Source of the DNA: Saccoglossus kowalevskii
Lineage: Eukaryota; Hemichordata; Enteropneusta; Harrimaniidae
Assembly (NCBI RefSeq): GCF_000003605.2
Contig: NW_003132176.1
Span: forward strand, 1 to 58,450
Length of the DNA: 58,450 nt
Direction of reading: 5' to 3'
Below the pieces are notes generated by a model. It was not told the DNA's origin. It did not search any database and was given only the letters and a program-made list of their open reading frames with translations. Below, piece after piece: positions 36,544 through 48,429 of the stretch (position 1 is its first letter; each line of letters begins with the position of its first letter). Both the position numbers and the translations under genes were made by a program.

Positions 36544-36789
36544 TGAATTAGTGAAAGAGTAGGTTTATTCTGATGTCCTAAATTAGTGAAAGCGTAGGTT
36601 TATTCTGATGTCCCGAATTAGTGAAATGGTATGTTTATTCTGATGTCCTAAATTAGTGAAAGCGTAGGTTTATTCTGATGTCCTGAATTAGTGAAAGCGT
36701 AGGTTTATTTCTGATGTCCTGAATTAGTGAAATAGTAGGTTTATTCTGATGTCCTGAATTAGTGAAAACGTAGGGTCCTTCTGATGTCC
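36544..36789. repeat. Cassette K, copy 20 (AAATGG/GGGTCC)
   Basis: Full. Heads a short super-unit of 316 bp (nine monomers plus 1) that is cut off by the next K copy. Confidence 0.9.
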
Positions 36790-36859
36790 TGAATTAGTGA
36801 AAGCGTAGGTTTATTCTGATGTCCTGAATTAGTGAAATAGTAGGTTTATTCTGATGTCC

Positions 36860-37105
36860 TGAATTAGTGAAAGAGTAGGTTTATTCTGATGTCCTAAATT
36901 AGTGAAAGCGTAGGTTTATTCTGATGTCCCGAATTAGTGAAATGGTATGTTTATTCTGATGTCCTAAATTAGTGAAAGCGTAGGTTTATTCTGATGTCCT
37001 GAATTAGTGAAAGCGTAGGTTTATTTCTGATGTCCTGAATTAGTGAAATAGTAGGTTTATTCTGATGTCCTGAATTAGTGAAAACGTAGGGTCCTTCTGA
37101 TGTCC
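36860..37105. repeat. Cassette K, copy 21 (AAATGG/GGGTCC)
   Basis: Full. Starts the second 806-bp super-unit. Confidence 0.9.
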
Positions 37106-37665
37106 TGAATTAGTGAAAGCGTAGGTTTATTCTGATGTCCTGAATTAGTGAAATAGTAGGTTTATTCTGATGTCCTGAATTAGTGAAATAGTAGGTTTAT
37201 TCTGATGTCCTGAATTAGTGAAAGCGTAGGTTTATTCTGATGTCCTGAATTAGTGAAAGCGTAGGTTTATTCTGATGTCCTGAATTAGTGAAATAGTAGG
37301 TTTATTCTGATGTCCTGAATTAGTGAAAGCGTAGGGTCATTCTGATGTCCTGAATTAGTGAAAGCGTAGGTTTATTCTGATGTCCTGAATTAGTGAAAGC
37401 GTAGGTTTATTCTTATGTCCTGAATTAGTAAAATAGTAGGTTTATTCTGATGTCCTGAATTAGTGATATCGTAGGTTTATTCTGATGTCCTGAATTAGTG
37501 AAAGCGTAGGTTTATTCTGATGTCCTGAATTAGTGAAATAGTAGGTTTATTCTGATGTCCTGAATTAGTGAAAGCGTAGGGTCATTCTGATGTCCTGAAT
37601 TAGTGAAAGCGTAGGTTTATTCTGATGTCCTGAATTAGTGAAAGCGTAGGTTTATTCTGATGTCC
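36860..37665. repeat. 806-bp super-unit, copy 2
   Basis: Same 23-unit order as 35738-36543, with TTAGTGAAATAG in place of TTAGAGAAATAG and GTGATATCG in place of GTGATAGCG. Confidence 0.9.
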
Positions 37666-37911
37666 TGAATTAGTGAAAGAGTAGGTTTATTCTGATGTCC
37701 TAAATTAGTGAAAGCGTAGGTTTATTCTGATGTCCCGAATTAGTGAAATGGTATGTTTATTCTGATGTCCTAAATTAGTGAAAGCGTAGGTTTATTCTGA
37801 TGTCCTGAATTAGTGAAAGCGTAGGTTTATTTCTGATGTCCTGAATTAGTGAAATAGTAGGTTTATTCTGATGTCCTGAATTAGTGAAAACGTAGGGTCC
37901 TTCTGATGTCC
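37666..37911. repeat. Cassette K, copy 22 (AAATGG/GGGTCC)
   Basis: Full. Starts a third super-unit that leaves the 806-bp pattern near 38160, at a GTGTCGG unit. Confidence 0.9.
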
Positions 37912-39099
37912 TGAATTAGTGAAAGCGTAGGTTTATTCTGATGTCCTGAATTAGTGAAATAGTAGGTTTATTCTGATGTCCTGAATTAGTGAAATAGTAG
38001 GTTTATTCTGATGTCCTGAATTAGTGAAAGCGTAGGTTTATTCTGATGTCCTGAATTAGTGAAAGCGTAGGTTTATTCTGATGTCCTGAATTAGTGAAAT
38101 AGTAGGTTTATTCTGATGTCCTGAATTAGTGAAAGCGTAGGGTCATTCTGATGTCCTGAATTAGTGAAAGTGTCGGTTTATTCTGATGTCGTGAATTAGT
38201 GAAAGCGTAGGTTTATTCTGATGTCCTGAATTAGTAAAATAGTAGGTTTATTCTGATGTCCTGAATTAGTGAAAGCGTAGGTTTATTCTGATGTCCTGAA
38301 TTAGTGAAAGCGTAGGTTTATTCTGATGTCCTGAATTAGTGAAATAGTATGTTTATTCTGATGTCCTGAATTAGTGAAAGCGTAGGGTTTATTCTGATGT
38401 CCTGAATTAGTGAAAGAGTAGGTTTATTCTGATGTCCTGAATTAGTGAAAGCGTAGGGTCATTCTGATGTCCTGAATTAGTGAAAGCGTAGGTTTATTCT
38501 GATGTCCTGAATTAGTGAAAGCGTAGGGTCATTCTGATGTCCTGAATTAGTGAAAGCGTAGGTTTATTCTAATGTCCTGAATTAGTGAAAGCGTAGGTTT
38601 ATTCTAATGTCCTGAATTAGTGAAAACGTAGGTTTATTCTGATGTCCTGAATTAGTGAAAGCGTAGGTTTAGTCTGATGTCCTGAATTAGTGAAAGCGTA
38701 GGTTTATTCTGATGTCCTGAATTAGTGAAAGCGTAGGTTTATTCTGATGTCCTGAATTAGTAAAAGCGTAGGTTTATTCTAATCCCTGAATTAGTGAAAG
38801 CGTAGGTTTATTCTAATGTCCTGAATTAGTGAAATAGTAGGTTTATTCTGATGTCCTGAATTAGTGAAAGTGTAGGTTTATTCTGATGTCGTGAATTAGT
38901 GAAAGCGTAGGTTTATTCTGATGTCCTGAATTAGTAAAATAGTAGGTTTATTCTGATGTCCTGAATTAGTGAAAGCGTAGGGTTTATTCTGATGTCCTGA
39001 ATTAGTGAAAGAGTAGGTTTATTCTGATGTCCTGAATTAGTGAAAGCGTAGGTTTATTCTGATGTCCTGAATTAGTGAAATAGTAGGTTTATTCTGATG

Positions 39100-39640
39100 T
39101 CCTGAATTAGTGAAAGCGTAGGGTCATTCTGATGTCCTGAATTAGTGAAAGCGTAGGGTCATTCTGATGTCCTGAATTAGTGAAAGCGTAGGTTTATTCT
39201 GATGTCCTGAATTAGTGAAAGCGTAGGGTCATTCTGATGTCCTGAATTAGTGAAAGCGTAGGTTTATTCTGATGTCCTGAATTAGTGAAAGCGTAGGGTC
39301 ATTCTGATGTCCTGAATTAGTGAAAGCGTAGGTTTATTCTGATGTCGTGAATTAGTGAAAGCGTAGGTTTATTCTGATGTCCTGAATTAGTGAAATAGTA
39401 AGTTTTATTCTGATGTCCTGAATTAGTGAAAGCGTAGGGTCATTCTGATGTCCTGAATTAGTGAAAGCGTAGGGTTATTCTCATGTCCTGAATTAGTGAA
39501 AGCGTAAGTTTATTCTGATATCCTGAATTAGTGAAAGTGTAGGTTTATTCTGATGTCCTGAATTAGTGAAAGCGCAGGTTTATTCTGATGTCCTGAATTA
39601 GTGAAATAGTATGTTTATTATGATGTCCTGAATTAGTGAA
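39100..39640. repeat. Duplicated block VII, copy 2
   Basis: Clean counterpart of 6990-7520. It has AAGTTTTATT (extra T) in the AAATAGTAAG unit where copy 1 has AAGTTTATT. Confidence 0.75.
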
Positions 39641-39838
39641 AGCGTAGGTTTATTCTGATGTCCTGAATTAGTGAAAGCGTAGGTTTATTCTGATGTCCTG
39701 CATTAGTGAAAGCGTAGGTTTATTCTGATGCTCTGAATTAGTGAAATAGTAGGTTTATTCTGATGTCCTGAATTAGTGAAAGCGTAGGTTTATTCTGATG
39801 TCCTGAATTAGTGAAAGCGTAGGTTTATTCTGATGTCC

Positions 39839-40084
39839 TAAATTAGTGAAAGAGTAGGTTTATTCTGATGTCCTAAATTAGTGAAAGCGTAGGTTTATTC
39901 TGATGTCCCGAATTAGTGAAATAGTATGTTTATTCTGATGTCCTGAATTAGTGAAAGCGTAGGTTTATTCTAATGTCCTGAATTAGTGAAAGCGTAGGTT
40001 TATTTCTGATGTCCTGAATTAGTGAAATAGTAGGTTTATTCTGATGTCCTGAATTAGTGAAAACGTAGGGTCATTCTGATGTCC
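39839..40084. repeat. Cassette K, copy 23
   Basis: Full, TATG and GGGTCATTC type. It follows an E pair at 39699 (with a GCTCTGAATT start) by two plain units. Confidence 0.9.
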
Positions 40085-41099
40085 TGAATTAGTGAAAGCG
40101 TAGGTTTATTCTGATGTCCTGAATTAGTGAAATAGTAGGTTTATTCTGATGTCCTGAATTAGTGAAATAGTAGGTTTATTCTGATGTCCTGAATTAGGGA
40201 AAGCGTAGGTTTATTCTGATGTCCTGAATTAGTGAAAGCGTAGGTTTATTCTGATGTCCTGAATTAGTGAAATAGTAGGTTTATTCTGATGTCCTGAATT
40301 AGTGAAAGCGTAGGGTCATTCTGATGTCCTGAATTAGTGAAATTGTAGGTTTATTCTGATGTCGTGAATTAGTGAAAGCGTAGGTTTATTCTGATGTCCT
40401 GAATTAGTAAAATAGTAGGTTTATTCTGATGTCCTGAATTAGTGAAAGCGTAGGTTTATTCTGATGTCCTGAATTAGTGAAAGCGTAGGTTTATTCTGAT
40501 GTCCTGAATTAGTGAAATAGTATGTTTATTCTGATGTCCTGAATTAGTGAAAGCGTATGTTTATTCTGATGTCCTGAATTAGTGAAAGCGTAGGTTTATT
40601 CTGATGTCCTGAATTAGTGAAAGCGTAGGGTCATTCTGATGTCCTGAATTATTGAAAGCGTTGGTTTATTCTGATGTCCTGAATTAGTGAAAGCGTAGGT
40701 TTATTCTGATGTCCTGAATTAGTGAAAGCGTATGTTTATTCTAATGTCCTGAATTAGTGAAAGCGTAGGTTTATTCTGATGTCCTGAATTAGTGAAAGCG
40801 TAGGTTTATTCTGATGTCCTGAATTAGTGAAAGCGTAGGTTTATTCTGATGTCCTGAATTAGTGAAAGCGTAGGGTCATTCTGATGTCCTGAATTAGTAA
40901 AAGCGTAGGTTTATTCTGATGTCCTGAATTAGTGAAAGCGTAGGTTTATTCTGATGTCCTGAATTAGTGAAATAGTAGGTTTATTCTGATGTCCTGAATT
41001 AGTGAAAGCGTAGGTTCATTCTGATGTCCTGAATAAGTGAAAGCGTAGGTTTATTCTGATGTCCTGAATTAGTGAAAGCGTAGGTTTATTCTGATGTCC

Positions 41100-41658
41100 T
41101 GAATTAGTGAAAGCGTAGGGTCATTCTGATGTCCTGAATTAGTGAAAGCGTAGGTTTAGTCTGATGTACTGAATTAGTGAAAGCGTAGGTTTATTCTGAT
41201 GTCCTGAATTAGTGAAAGCGCAGGTTTATTCTGATCCCTGAATTAGTGAAATCGTAGGTTTATTCTGATGTCCTGAATTAGTGAAAGCGTAGGTTTATTC
41301 TGATGTCCTGAATTAGTGAAAGCGTTGGTTTATTCTGATGTCCTGAATTAGTGAAATAGTAGGTTTGTTCTGATGTCCTGAATTAGTGAAAGCGTAGGTT
41401 TATTCTGATGTCCTGAATTAGTGAAAGCGTAGGTTTATTCTGATGTCCTGAATTAGTGAAAGCGTAGGTTTATTCTGATGTCCTGAATTAGTGAAAGCGT
41501 AGGTTTATTCTGATGTCCTGAATTAGTGAAAGCGTAGGTTTATTCTGATGTCCTGAATTAGTGAAAGCGTTGGTTTATTCTGATGTCCTTAATTAGTGAA
41601 AGCGTAGGGTCATTCTGATGTCCTGAATTAGTGAAAGCGTAGGTTTATTCTGATGTCC
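41100..41658. repeat. Duplicated block V, copy 2
   Basis: Reads as identical to 37-595 over 559 bp, at an offset of 41,063 bp, and ends exactly where cassette B starts. Rare shared marks are GATCCCTG and TTTGTTC. Confidence 0.88.
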
Positions 41659-42008
41659 TGAATTAGTAAAAGCGTAGGTTTATTCTGATGTCCTGAATTA
41701 GTGAAAGTGTAGGTTTATTCTGATGTCCTGAATTAGTGAAAGCGCAGGTTTATTCTGATGTCATGAATTAGTGAAATAGTATGTTTATTCTGATGTCCTG
41801 AATTAGTTAAAGCGTAGGTTTATTCTGATGTCCTGAATTAGTGAAAGCGTAGGTTGATTCTGATGTCCTGAATTAGTGAAATAGTAGGTTTATTATGATG
41901 TCCTGAATTAGTGAAAGCGTAGGTTTATTCTGATGTCCTGAATTAGTGAAAGCGTAAGTTTATTCTGATGTCCTGAATTAGTGAAAGCGTAGGTTTATTC
42001 TGATGTCC
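41659..42008. repeat. Cassette B, copy 6 (full, 350 bp)
   Basis: Carries the GGTTGATTC mark of copy 5. Joined to a K copy that breaks off. Confidence 0.9.
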
Positions 42009-42114
42009 TGAATTAGTGAAAGAGTAGGTTTATTCAAGATGTCCTAAATTAGTGAAAGCGTAGGTTTATTCTGATGTCCCGAATTAGTGAAATAGTATGT
42101 TTATTCTGATGTCT
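42009..42114. repeat. Cassette K, copy 24 (first three units)
   Basis: Breaks off after the CGAATT/TATG unit. The first unit reads TATTCAAGATG, an odd insertion. What follows is a CTGAAATAG unit, GTAAAAG and a CTAATCCCTG junction, present twice in a row (from about 42110 and 42255). Confidence 0.85.
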
Positions 42115-42120
42115 GAAATA
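42030..42120. other. Patch of odd indels Q11 at a cassette break
   Basis: TATTCAAGATG and GATGTCTGAAATAG flank the point where K is cut after three units. Confidence 0.5.
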
Positions 42121-43057
42121 GTGAAAGCGTAGGTTTATTCTGATGTCCTGAATTAGTAAAAGCGTAGGTTTATTCTAATCCCTGAATTAGTGAAAGCGTA
42201 GGTTTATTCTAATGTCCTGAATTAGTGAAATAGTAGGTTTATTCTGATGTCCTGAAATAGTGAAAGCGTAGGTTTATTCTGATGTCCTGAATTAGTAAAA
42301 GCGTAGGTTTATTCTAATCCCTGAATTAGTGAAAGCGTAGGTTTATTCTAATGTCCTGAATTAGTGAAATAGTAGGTTTATTCTGATGTCCTGAATTAGT
42401 GAAAGTGTAGGTTTATTCTGATGTCGTGAATTAGTGAAAGCGTAGGTTTATTCTGATGTCCTGAATTAGTAAAATAGTAGGTTTATTCTGATGTCCTGAA
42501 TTAGTGAAAGCGTAGGTTTATTCTGATGTCCTGAATTAGTGAAAGCGTAGGTTTATTCTGATGTCCTGAATTAGTGAAATAGTAGGTTTATTCTGATGTC
42601 CTGAATTAGTGAAAGCGTAGGGTTTATTCTGATGTCCTGAATTAGTGAAAGAGTAGGTTTATTCTGATGTCCTGAATTAGTGAAAGCGTAGGGTCATTCT
42701 GATGTCCTGAATTAGTGAAAGCGTAGGTTTATTCTGATGTCCTGAATTAGTGAAAGCGTAGGGTCATTCTGATGTCCTGAATTAGTGAAAGTGTAGGTTT
42801 ATTCTGATGTCCTGAATTAGTGAAAGCGCAGGTTTATTCTGATGTCCTGAATTAGTGAAATAGTATGTTTATTATGATGTCCTGAATTAGTGAAAGCGTA
42901 GGTTTATTCTGATGTCCTGAATTAGTGAAAGCGTAGGTTTATTCTGATGTCCTGCATTAGTGAAAGCGTAGGTTTATTCTGATGTTCTGAATTAGTGAAA
43001 TAGTAGGTTTATTCTGATGTCCTGAATTAGTGAAAGCGTAGGTTTATTCTGATGTCC

Positions 43058-43162
43058 TAAATTAGTGAAAGAGTAGGTTTATTCTGATGTCCTAAATTAG
43101 TGAAAGCGTAGGTTTATTCTGATGTCCCGAATTAGTGAAATAGTATGTTTATTCTGATGTCC
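43058..43162. repeat. Cassette K, copy 25 (first three units)
   Basis: Three units only, followed by a 36-bp GTAGGGTTTATT unit and a GAG unit, a pair that occurs twice in a row here. Confidence 0.85.
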
Positions 43163-45580
43163 TGAATTAGTGAAAGCGTAGGGTTTATTCTGATGTCCTG
43201 AATTAGTGAAAGAGTAGGTTTATTCTGATGTCCTGAATTAGTGAAAGCGTAGGGTTTATTCTGATGTCCTGAATTAGTGAAAGAGTAGGTTTATTCTGAT
43301 GTCCTGAATTAGTGAAAGCGTAGGGTCATTCTGATGTCCTGAATTAGTGAAAGCGTAGGTTTATTCTGATGTCCTGAATTAGTGAAAGCGTAGGTTTATT
43401 CTGATGTCCTGAATTAGTGAAAGCGTAGGTTTATTCTGATGTCCTGAATTAGTGAAAGCGCAGGTTTATTCTGATGTCCTGAATTAGTGAAAGCATAGGG
43501 GTCATTCTGATGTCCTGAATTAGTGAAATAGTAGGTTTATTCTGATGTCCTGAATTAGTGAAATAGTAGGTTTATTCTGATGTCCTGAATTAGGGAAAGC
43601 GTAGGTTTATTCTGATGTCCTGAATTAGTGAAAGCGTAGGTTTATTCTGATGTCCTGAATTAGTGAAATAGTAGGTTTATTCTGATGTCCTGAATTAGTG
43701 AAAGCGTAAGGTCATTCTGATGTCCTGAATTAGTGAAAGCGTAGGTTTATTCTGATGTCCTGAATTAGTGAAATAGTAGGTTTATTCTGATGTCCTGAAT
43801 TAGTGAAATAGTAGGTTTATTCTGATGTCCTGAATTAGGGAAAGCGTAGGTTTATTCTGATGTCCTGAATTAGTGAAAGCGTAGGTTTATTCTGATGTCC
43901 TGAATTAGTGAAATAGTAGGTTTATTCTGATGTCCTGAATTAGTGAAAGCGTAGGGTCATTCTGATGTCCTGAATTAGTGAAAGTGTAGGTTTATTCTGA
44001 TGTCCTGAATTAGTGAAAGCGTAGGTTTATTCTGATGTTCTGAATTAGTAAAATAGTAGGTTTATTCTGATGTCCTGAATTAGTGAAAGCGTAGGTTTAT
44101 TCTGATGTCCTGAATTAGTGAAAGCGTAGGTTTATTCTGATGTCCTGAATTAGTGAAATAGTAGGTTTATTCTGATGTCCTGAATTAGTGAAAGCGTAGG
44201 GTCATTCTGATGTCCTGAATTAGTGAAAGCGTAGGTTTATTCTGATGTCCTGAATTAGTGAAAGCGTAGGTTTATTCTGATGTCCTGAATTAGTAAAATA
44301 GTAGGTTTATTCTGATGTCCTGAATTAGTGAAAGCGTAGGTTTATTCTGATGTCCTGAATTAGTGAAAGCGTAGGTTTATTCTGATGTCCTGAATTAGTG
44401 AAATAGTATGTTTATTCTGATGTCCTGAATTAGTGAAAGAGTAGGTTTATTCTGATGTCCTGAATTAGTGAAAGCGTAGGGTCATTCTGATGTCCTGAAT
44501 TAGTGAAAGCGTAGGTTTATTCTGATGTTCTGAATTAGTGAAAGCGTAGGGTCATTCTGATGTCCTGAATTAGTGAAAGCGTAGGTTTATTCGAATGTCC
44601 TGAATTAGTGAAAGCGTAGGTTTATTCTAATGTCCTGAATTAGTGAAAACGTAGGTTTATTCTGATGTCCTGAATTAGTGAAAGCGTAGGTTTAGTCTGA
44701 TGTCCTGAATTAGTGAAAGCGTAGGTTTATTCTGATGTCCTGAAATAGTGAAAGCGTAGGTTTATTCTGATGTCCTGAATTAGTAAAAGCGTAGGTTTAT
44801 TCTAATCCCTGAATTAGTGAAAGCGTAGGTTTATTCTAATGTCCTGAATTAGTGAAATAGTAGGTTTATTCTGATGTCCTGAATTAGTGAAAGTGTAGGT
44901 TTATTCTGATGTCGTGAATTAGTGAAAGCGTAGGTTTATTCTGATGTCCTGAATTAGTAAAATAGTAGGTTTATTCTGATGTCCTGAATTAGTGAAAGCG
45001 TAGGTTTATTCTGATGTCCTGAATTAGTGAAAGCGTAGGTTTATTCTGATGTCCTGAATTAGTGAAATAGTAGGTTTATTCTGATGTCCTGAATTAGTGA
45101 AAGCGTAGGGTTTATTCTGATGTCCTGAATTAGTGAAAGAGTAGGTTTATTCTGATGTCCTGAATTAGTGAAAGCGTAGGGTCATTCTGATGTCCTGAAT
45201 TAGTGAAAGCGTAGGTTTATTCTGATGTCCTGAATTAGTGAAAGCGTAGGGTCATTCTGATGTCCTGAATTAGTGAAAGTGTAGGTTTATTCTGATGTCC
45301 TGAATTAGTGAAAGCGCAGGTTTATTCTGATGTCCTGAATTAGTGAAATAGTATGTTTATTATGATGTCCTGAATTAGTGAAAGCGTAGGTTTATTCTGA
45401 TGTCCTGAATTAGTGAAAGCGTAGGTTTATTCTGATGTCCTGCATTAGTGAAAGCGTAGGTTTATTCTGATGTTCTGAATTAGTGAAATAGTAGGTTTAT
45501 TCTGATGTCCTGAATTAGTGAAAGCGTAGGTTTATTCTGATGTCCTGAATTAGTGAAAGCGTAGGTTTATTCTGATGTCC

Positions 45581-45685
45581 TAAATTAGTGAAAGAGTAGG
45601 TTTATTCTGATGTCCTAAATTAGTAAAAGCGTAGGTTTATTCTGATGTCCCGAATTAGTGAAATAGTATGTTTATTCTGATGTCC
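45581..45685. repeat. Cassette K, copy 26 (first three units)
   Basis: Breaks after CGAATT/TATG into CTGAAATAG, GTAAAAG and CTAATCCCTG, exactly as at 42009-42180, so the break itself has been copied. Confidence 0.85.
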
Positions 45686-47049
45686 TGAAATAGTGAAAGC
45701 GTAGGTTTATTCTGATGTCCTGAATTAGTAAAAGCGTAGGTTTATTCTAATCCCTGAATTAGTGAAAGCGTAGGTTTATTCTAATGTCCTGAATTAGTGA
45801 AATAGTAGGTTTATTCTGATGTCCTGAAATAGTGAAAGCGTAGGTTTATTCTGATGTCCTGAATTAGTGAAAGCGTAGGTTTATTCTGATGTCCTGAATT
45901 AGTGAAAGCGTAGGGTCATTCTGATGTCCTGAATTAGTGAAAGCGTTGTTGTATTCTGATGTCCTGAATTAGTGAAAACGTTGGTTTATTCTGATGTCCT
46001 GAATTAGTGAAAGCGTTGGTTTATTCTGATGTCCTGAATTAGTGAAAGCGTATGTTTATTCTAATGTCCTGAATTAGTGAAAGCGTAGGTTTATTCTGAT
46101 GTCCTGAATTAGTGAAAGCGTAGGGTCATTCTGATGTCCTGAATTATTGAAAGCGTTGGTTTATTCTGATGTCCTGAATTAGTGAAAGCGTTGGTTTATT
46201 CTGATGTCCTGAATTAGTGAAAGCGTATGTTTATTCTAATGTCCTGAATTAGTGAAAGCGTAGGTTTATTCTGATGTCCTGAATTAGTGAAAGCGTAGGA
46301 TTATTCTGATGTCCTGAATTAGTGAAAGCGTATGTTTATTCTGATGTCCTGAATTAGTGAAAGCGTAGGTTTATTCTGATGTCCTAGTTTAGTGAAAGCG
46401 TAGGGTCATTCTGATGTCCTGAATTAGTGAAAGCGTAGGTTTATTCTGATGTCCTGAATTAGTGAAAGCGTAGGTTTATTCTGATGTCCTGAATTAGTGA
46501 AATAGTAGGTTTATTCTGATGTCCTGAATTAGTGAAAGCGTAGGGTCATTCTGATGTCCTGAATAAGTGAAAGCGTAGGTTTATTCTGATGTCCTGAATT
46601 AGTGAAAGCGTAGGTTTATTCTGATGTACTGAATTAGTGAAAGTGTAGGTTTATTCTGATGTCCTGAATTAGTGAAAGCGTAGGTTTATTCTGATGTCCT
46701 GCATTAGTGAAAGCGTAGGTTTATTCTGATGTTCTGAATTAGTGAAATAGTAGGTTTATTCTGATGTCCTGAATTACTGAAAGCGTAGGTTTATTCTGAT
46801 GTCCTGAATTAGTGAAAGCGTAGGTTTATTCTGATGTCCTGAATTAGTGAAAGCGTAGGTTTATTCTGATGTCCTGAATTAGTGAAAGCGTAGGTTTATT
46901 CTGATGACATGAATTAGTGAAAGCGTAGGTTTATTCTGATGTCCTGAATTAGTGAAATAGTAAGTTTTATTCTGATGTCCTGAATTAGTGAAAGCGTAGG
47001 TTTAATCTGATGTCCTGAATTAGTGAATGCGTAGGTTTATTCTGATGTC

Positions 47050-47335
47050 CTTAATTAGTGAAAGAGTAGGTTTGTTTATTCTGATGTCCTAATTAGTGAA
47101 AGCGTAGTTTATTTTGATGTCCCGAATTAGTGAAATAGTATGTTTATTCTGATGTCCTAAATTAGTGAAAGCGTAGTTTATTCTGATGTCCTGAATTAGT
47201 GAAAGCGTAGTTTATTTCTGATGTCCTGAATTAGTGAAAGCGTAGGTTCATTCTGATGTCCTGAATAAGTGAAAGCGTAGGTTATTCTGATGTCTGAATT
47301 AGTGAAAGCGTAGGTTTATTCTGATGTCCCTGAAT
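47050..47335. other. Patch of losses and gains Q12
   Basis: The longest such patch: GGTTTGTTTATT, CCTAATTAG, GTAGTTTATT repeatedly, AGGTTATTCTG, GATGTCTG and GTCCCTG in about 285 bases. The order then changes to the GTG/TGCATT series. Confidence 0.7.
47051..47224. repeat. Cassette K, copy 27 (damaged)
   Basis: TTAATT start with GAG, a GGTTTGTTTATT insertion, CCTAATTAG, three GTAGTTTATT units and a 36-bp-type unit. The AAATAG and AAAACG units are absent. Confidence 0.75.
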
Positions 47336-47785
47336 TAGTGAAAGTGTAGGTTTATTCTGATGTCCTGAATTAGTGAAAGCGTAGGTTTATTCTGATGTCC
47401 TGCATTAGTGAAAGCGTAGGTTTATTCTGATGTTCTGAATTAGTGAAATAGTAGGTTAATTTAGATGTCCTGAATTAGTGAAAGCGTAGGTTTATTCTGA
47501 TGTCCTGAATTAGTGAAAGTGTAGGTTTATTCTGATGTCCTGAATTAGTGAAAGCGTAGGTTTATTCTGATGTCCTGAATTAGTGAAAGCGTAGGTTTAT
47601 TCTGATGTCCTAAATTAGTGAAAGCGTAGGTTTATACTGATGTCCTGAATTAGTGAAAGCGTTAGTTTATTCTGATGTCCTGAATTAGTGAAAGAGTAGG
47701 TTTATTCTGATGTCCTAAATTAGTGAAAGCGTAGGTTTATTCTGATGTCCCGAATTAGTGAAATAGTATGTTTATTCTGATGTCC
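47331..47785. repeat. 455-bp tandem repeat, unit 1 (13 monomers)
   Basis: GTG, plain, TGCATT, TTCTGAATT with AAATAG and GGTTAATTTAGATG, plain, GTG, plain x2, TAAATT with TTTATACTG, GCGTTAG, GAG, TAAATT, CGAATT/TATG. Repeated at once from 47786; a third copy of the series runs through 13400-13850. Confidence 0.88.
47681..47785. repeat. Cassette K, copy 28 (first three units)
   Basis: End of tandem unit 1. The K cassette is cut here by the start of the next 455-bp unit. Confidence 0.85.
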
Positions 47786-48275
47786 TAAATTAGTGAAAGT
47801 GTAGGTTTATTCTGATGTCCTGAATTAGTGAAAGCGTAGGTTTATTCTGATGTCCTGCATTAGTGAAAGCGTAGGTTTATTCTGATGTTCTGAATTAGTG
47901 AAATAGTAGGTTAATTTAGATGTCCTGAATTAGTGAAAGCGTAGGTTTATTCTGATGTCCTGAATTAGTGAAAGTGTAGGTTTATTCTGATGTCCTGAAT
48001 TAGTGAAAGCGTAGGTTTATTCTGATGTCCTGAATTAGTGAAAGCGTAGGTTTATTCTGATGTCCTAAATTAGTGAAAGCGTAGGTTTATACTGATGTCC
48101 TGAATTAGTGAAAGCGTTAGTTTATTCTGATGTCCTGAATTAGTGAAAAAGTAGGTTTATTCTGATGTCCTGAATTAGTGAAAAAGTAGGTTTATTCTGA
48201 TGTCCTAAATTAGTGAAAGCGTAGGTTTATTCTGATGTCCCGAATTAGTGAAATAGTATGTTTATTCTGATGTCC
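47786..48275. repeat. 455-bp tandem repeat, unit 2 (with one extra monomer)
   Basis: Starts with a TAAATT/GTG unit exactly 455 bp after 47331. The GAG unit has become AAAAAG and is present twice (48136 and 48171), a fresh one-monomer duplication, so this unit is 490 bp. Confidence 0.88.
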
Positions 48276-48416
48276 TAAATTAGTGAAAGCGTTGGTTTAT
48301 TCTGATGTCCTGACTTAGTGAAAGCGTAGGTTTATTTCTGATGTCCTGAATTAGTGAAATAGTAGGTTTATTCTGATGTCCTGAATTAGTGAAAACGTAG
48401 GGTCATTCTGATGTCC
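48171..48416. repeat. Cassette K, copy 29
   Basis: Full 246 bp. The first unit is AAAAAG, the fourth TAAATT with GCGTTGG, the fifth begins TGACTTAG, and it ends GGGTCATTC. Confidence 0.88.
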
Positions 48417-48429
48417 TGAATTAGTGAAA

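Larger units (their letters stand above)
33215..36700. repeat. Duplicated block I, copy 1 (about 3.4 kb)
   Basis: Largest duplication seen; the counterpart is about 52616-55830. The offset is 19,401 bp from 33291 to 34340, then 19,366-19,367 bp to 35751 after one unit is missing in the second copy, then 19,122 bp at 36557 after a seven-unit difference. Shared rare marks are AAATCGGAGG, TTATTGAAAG, GAATAAG, GTACTG, TGAAGTAGTG (35352 and 54719) and TTAGAGAAATAG. Confidence 0.85.
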
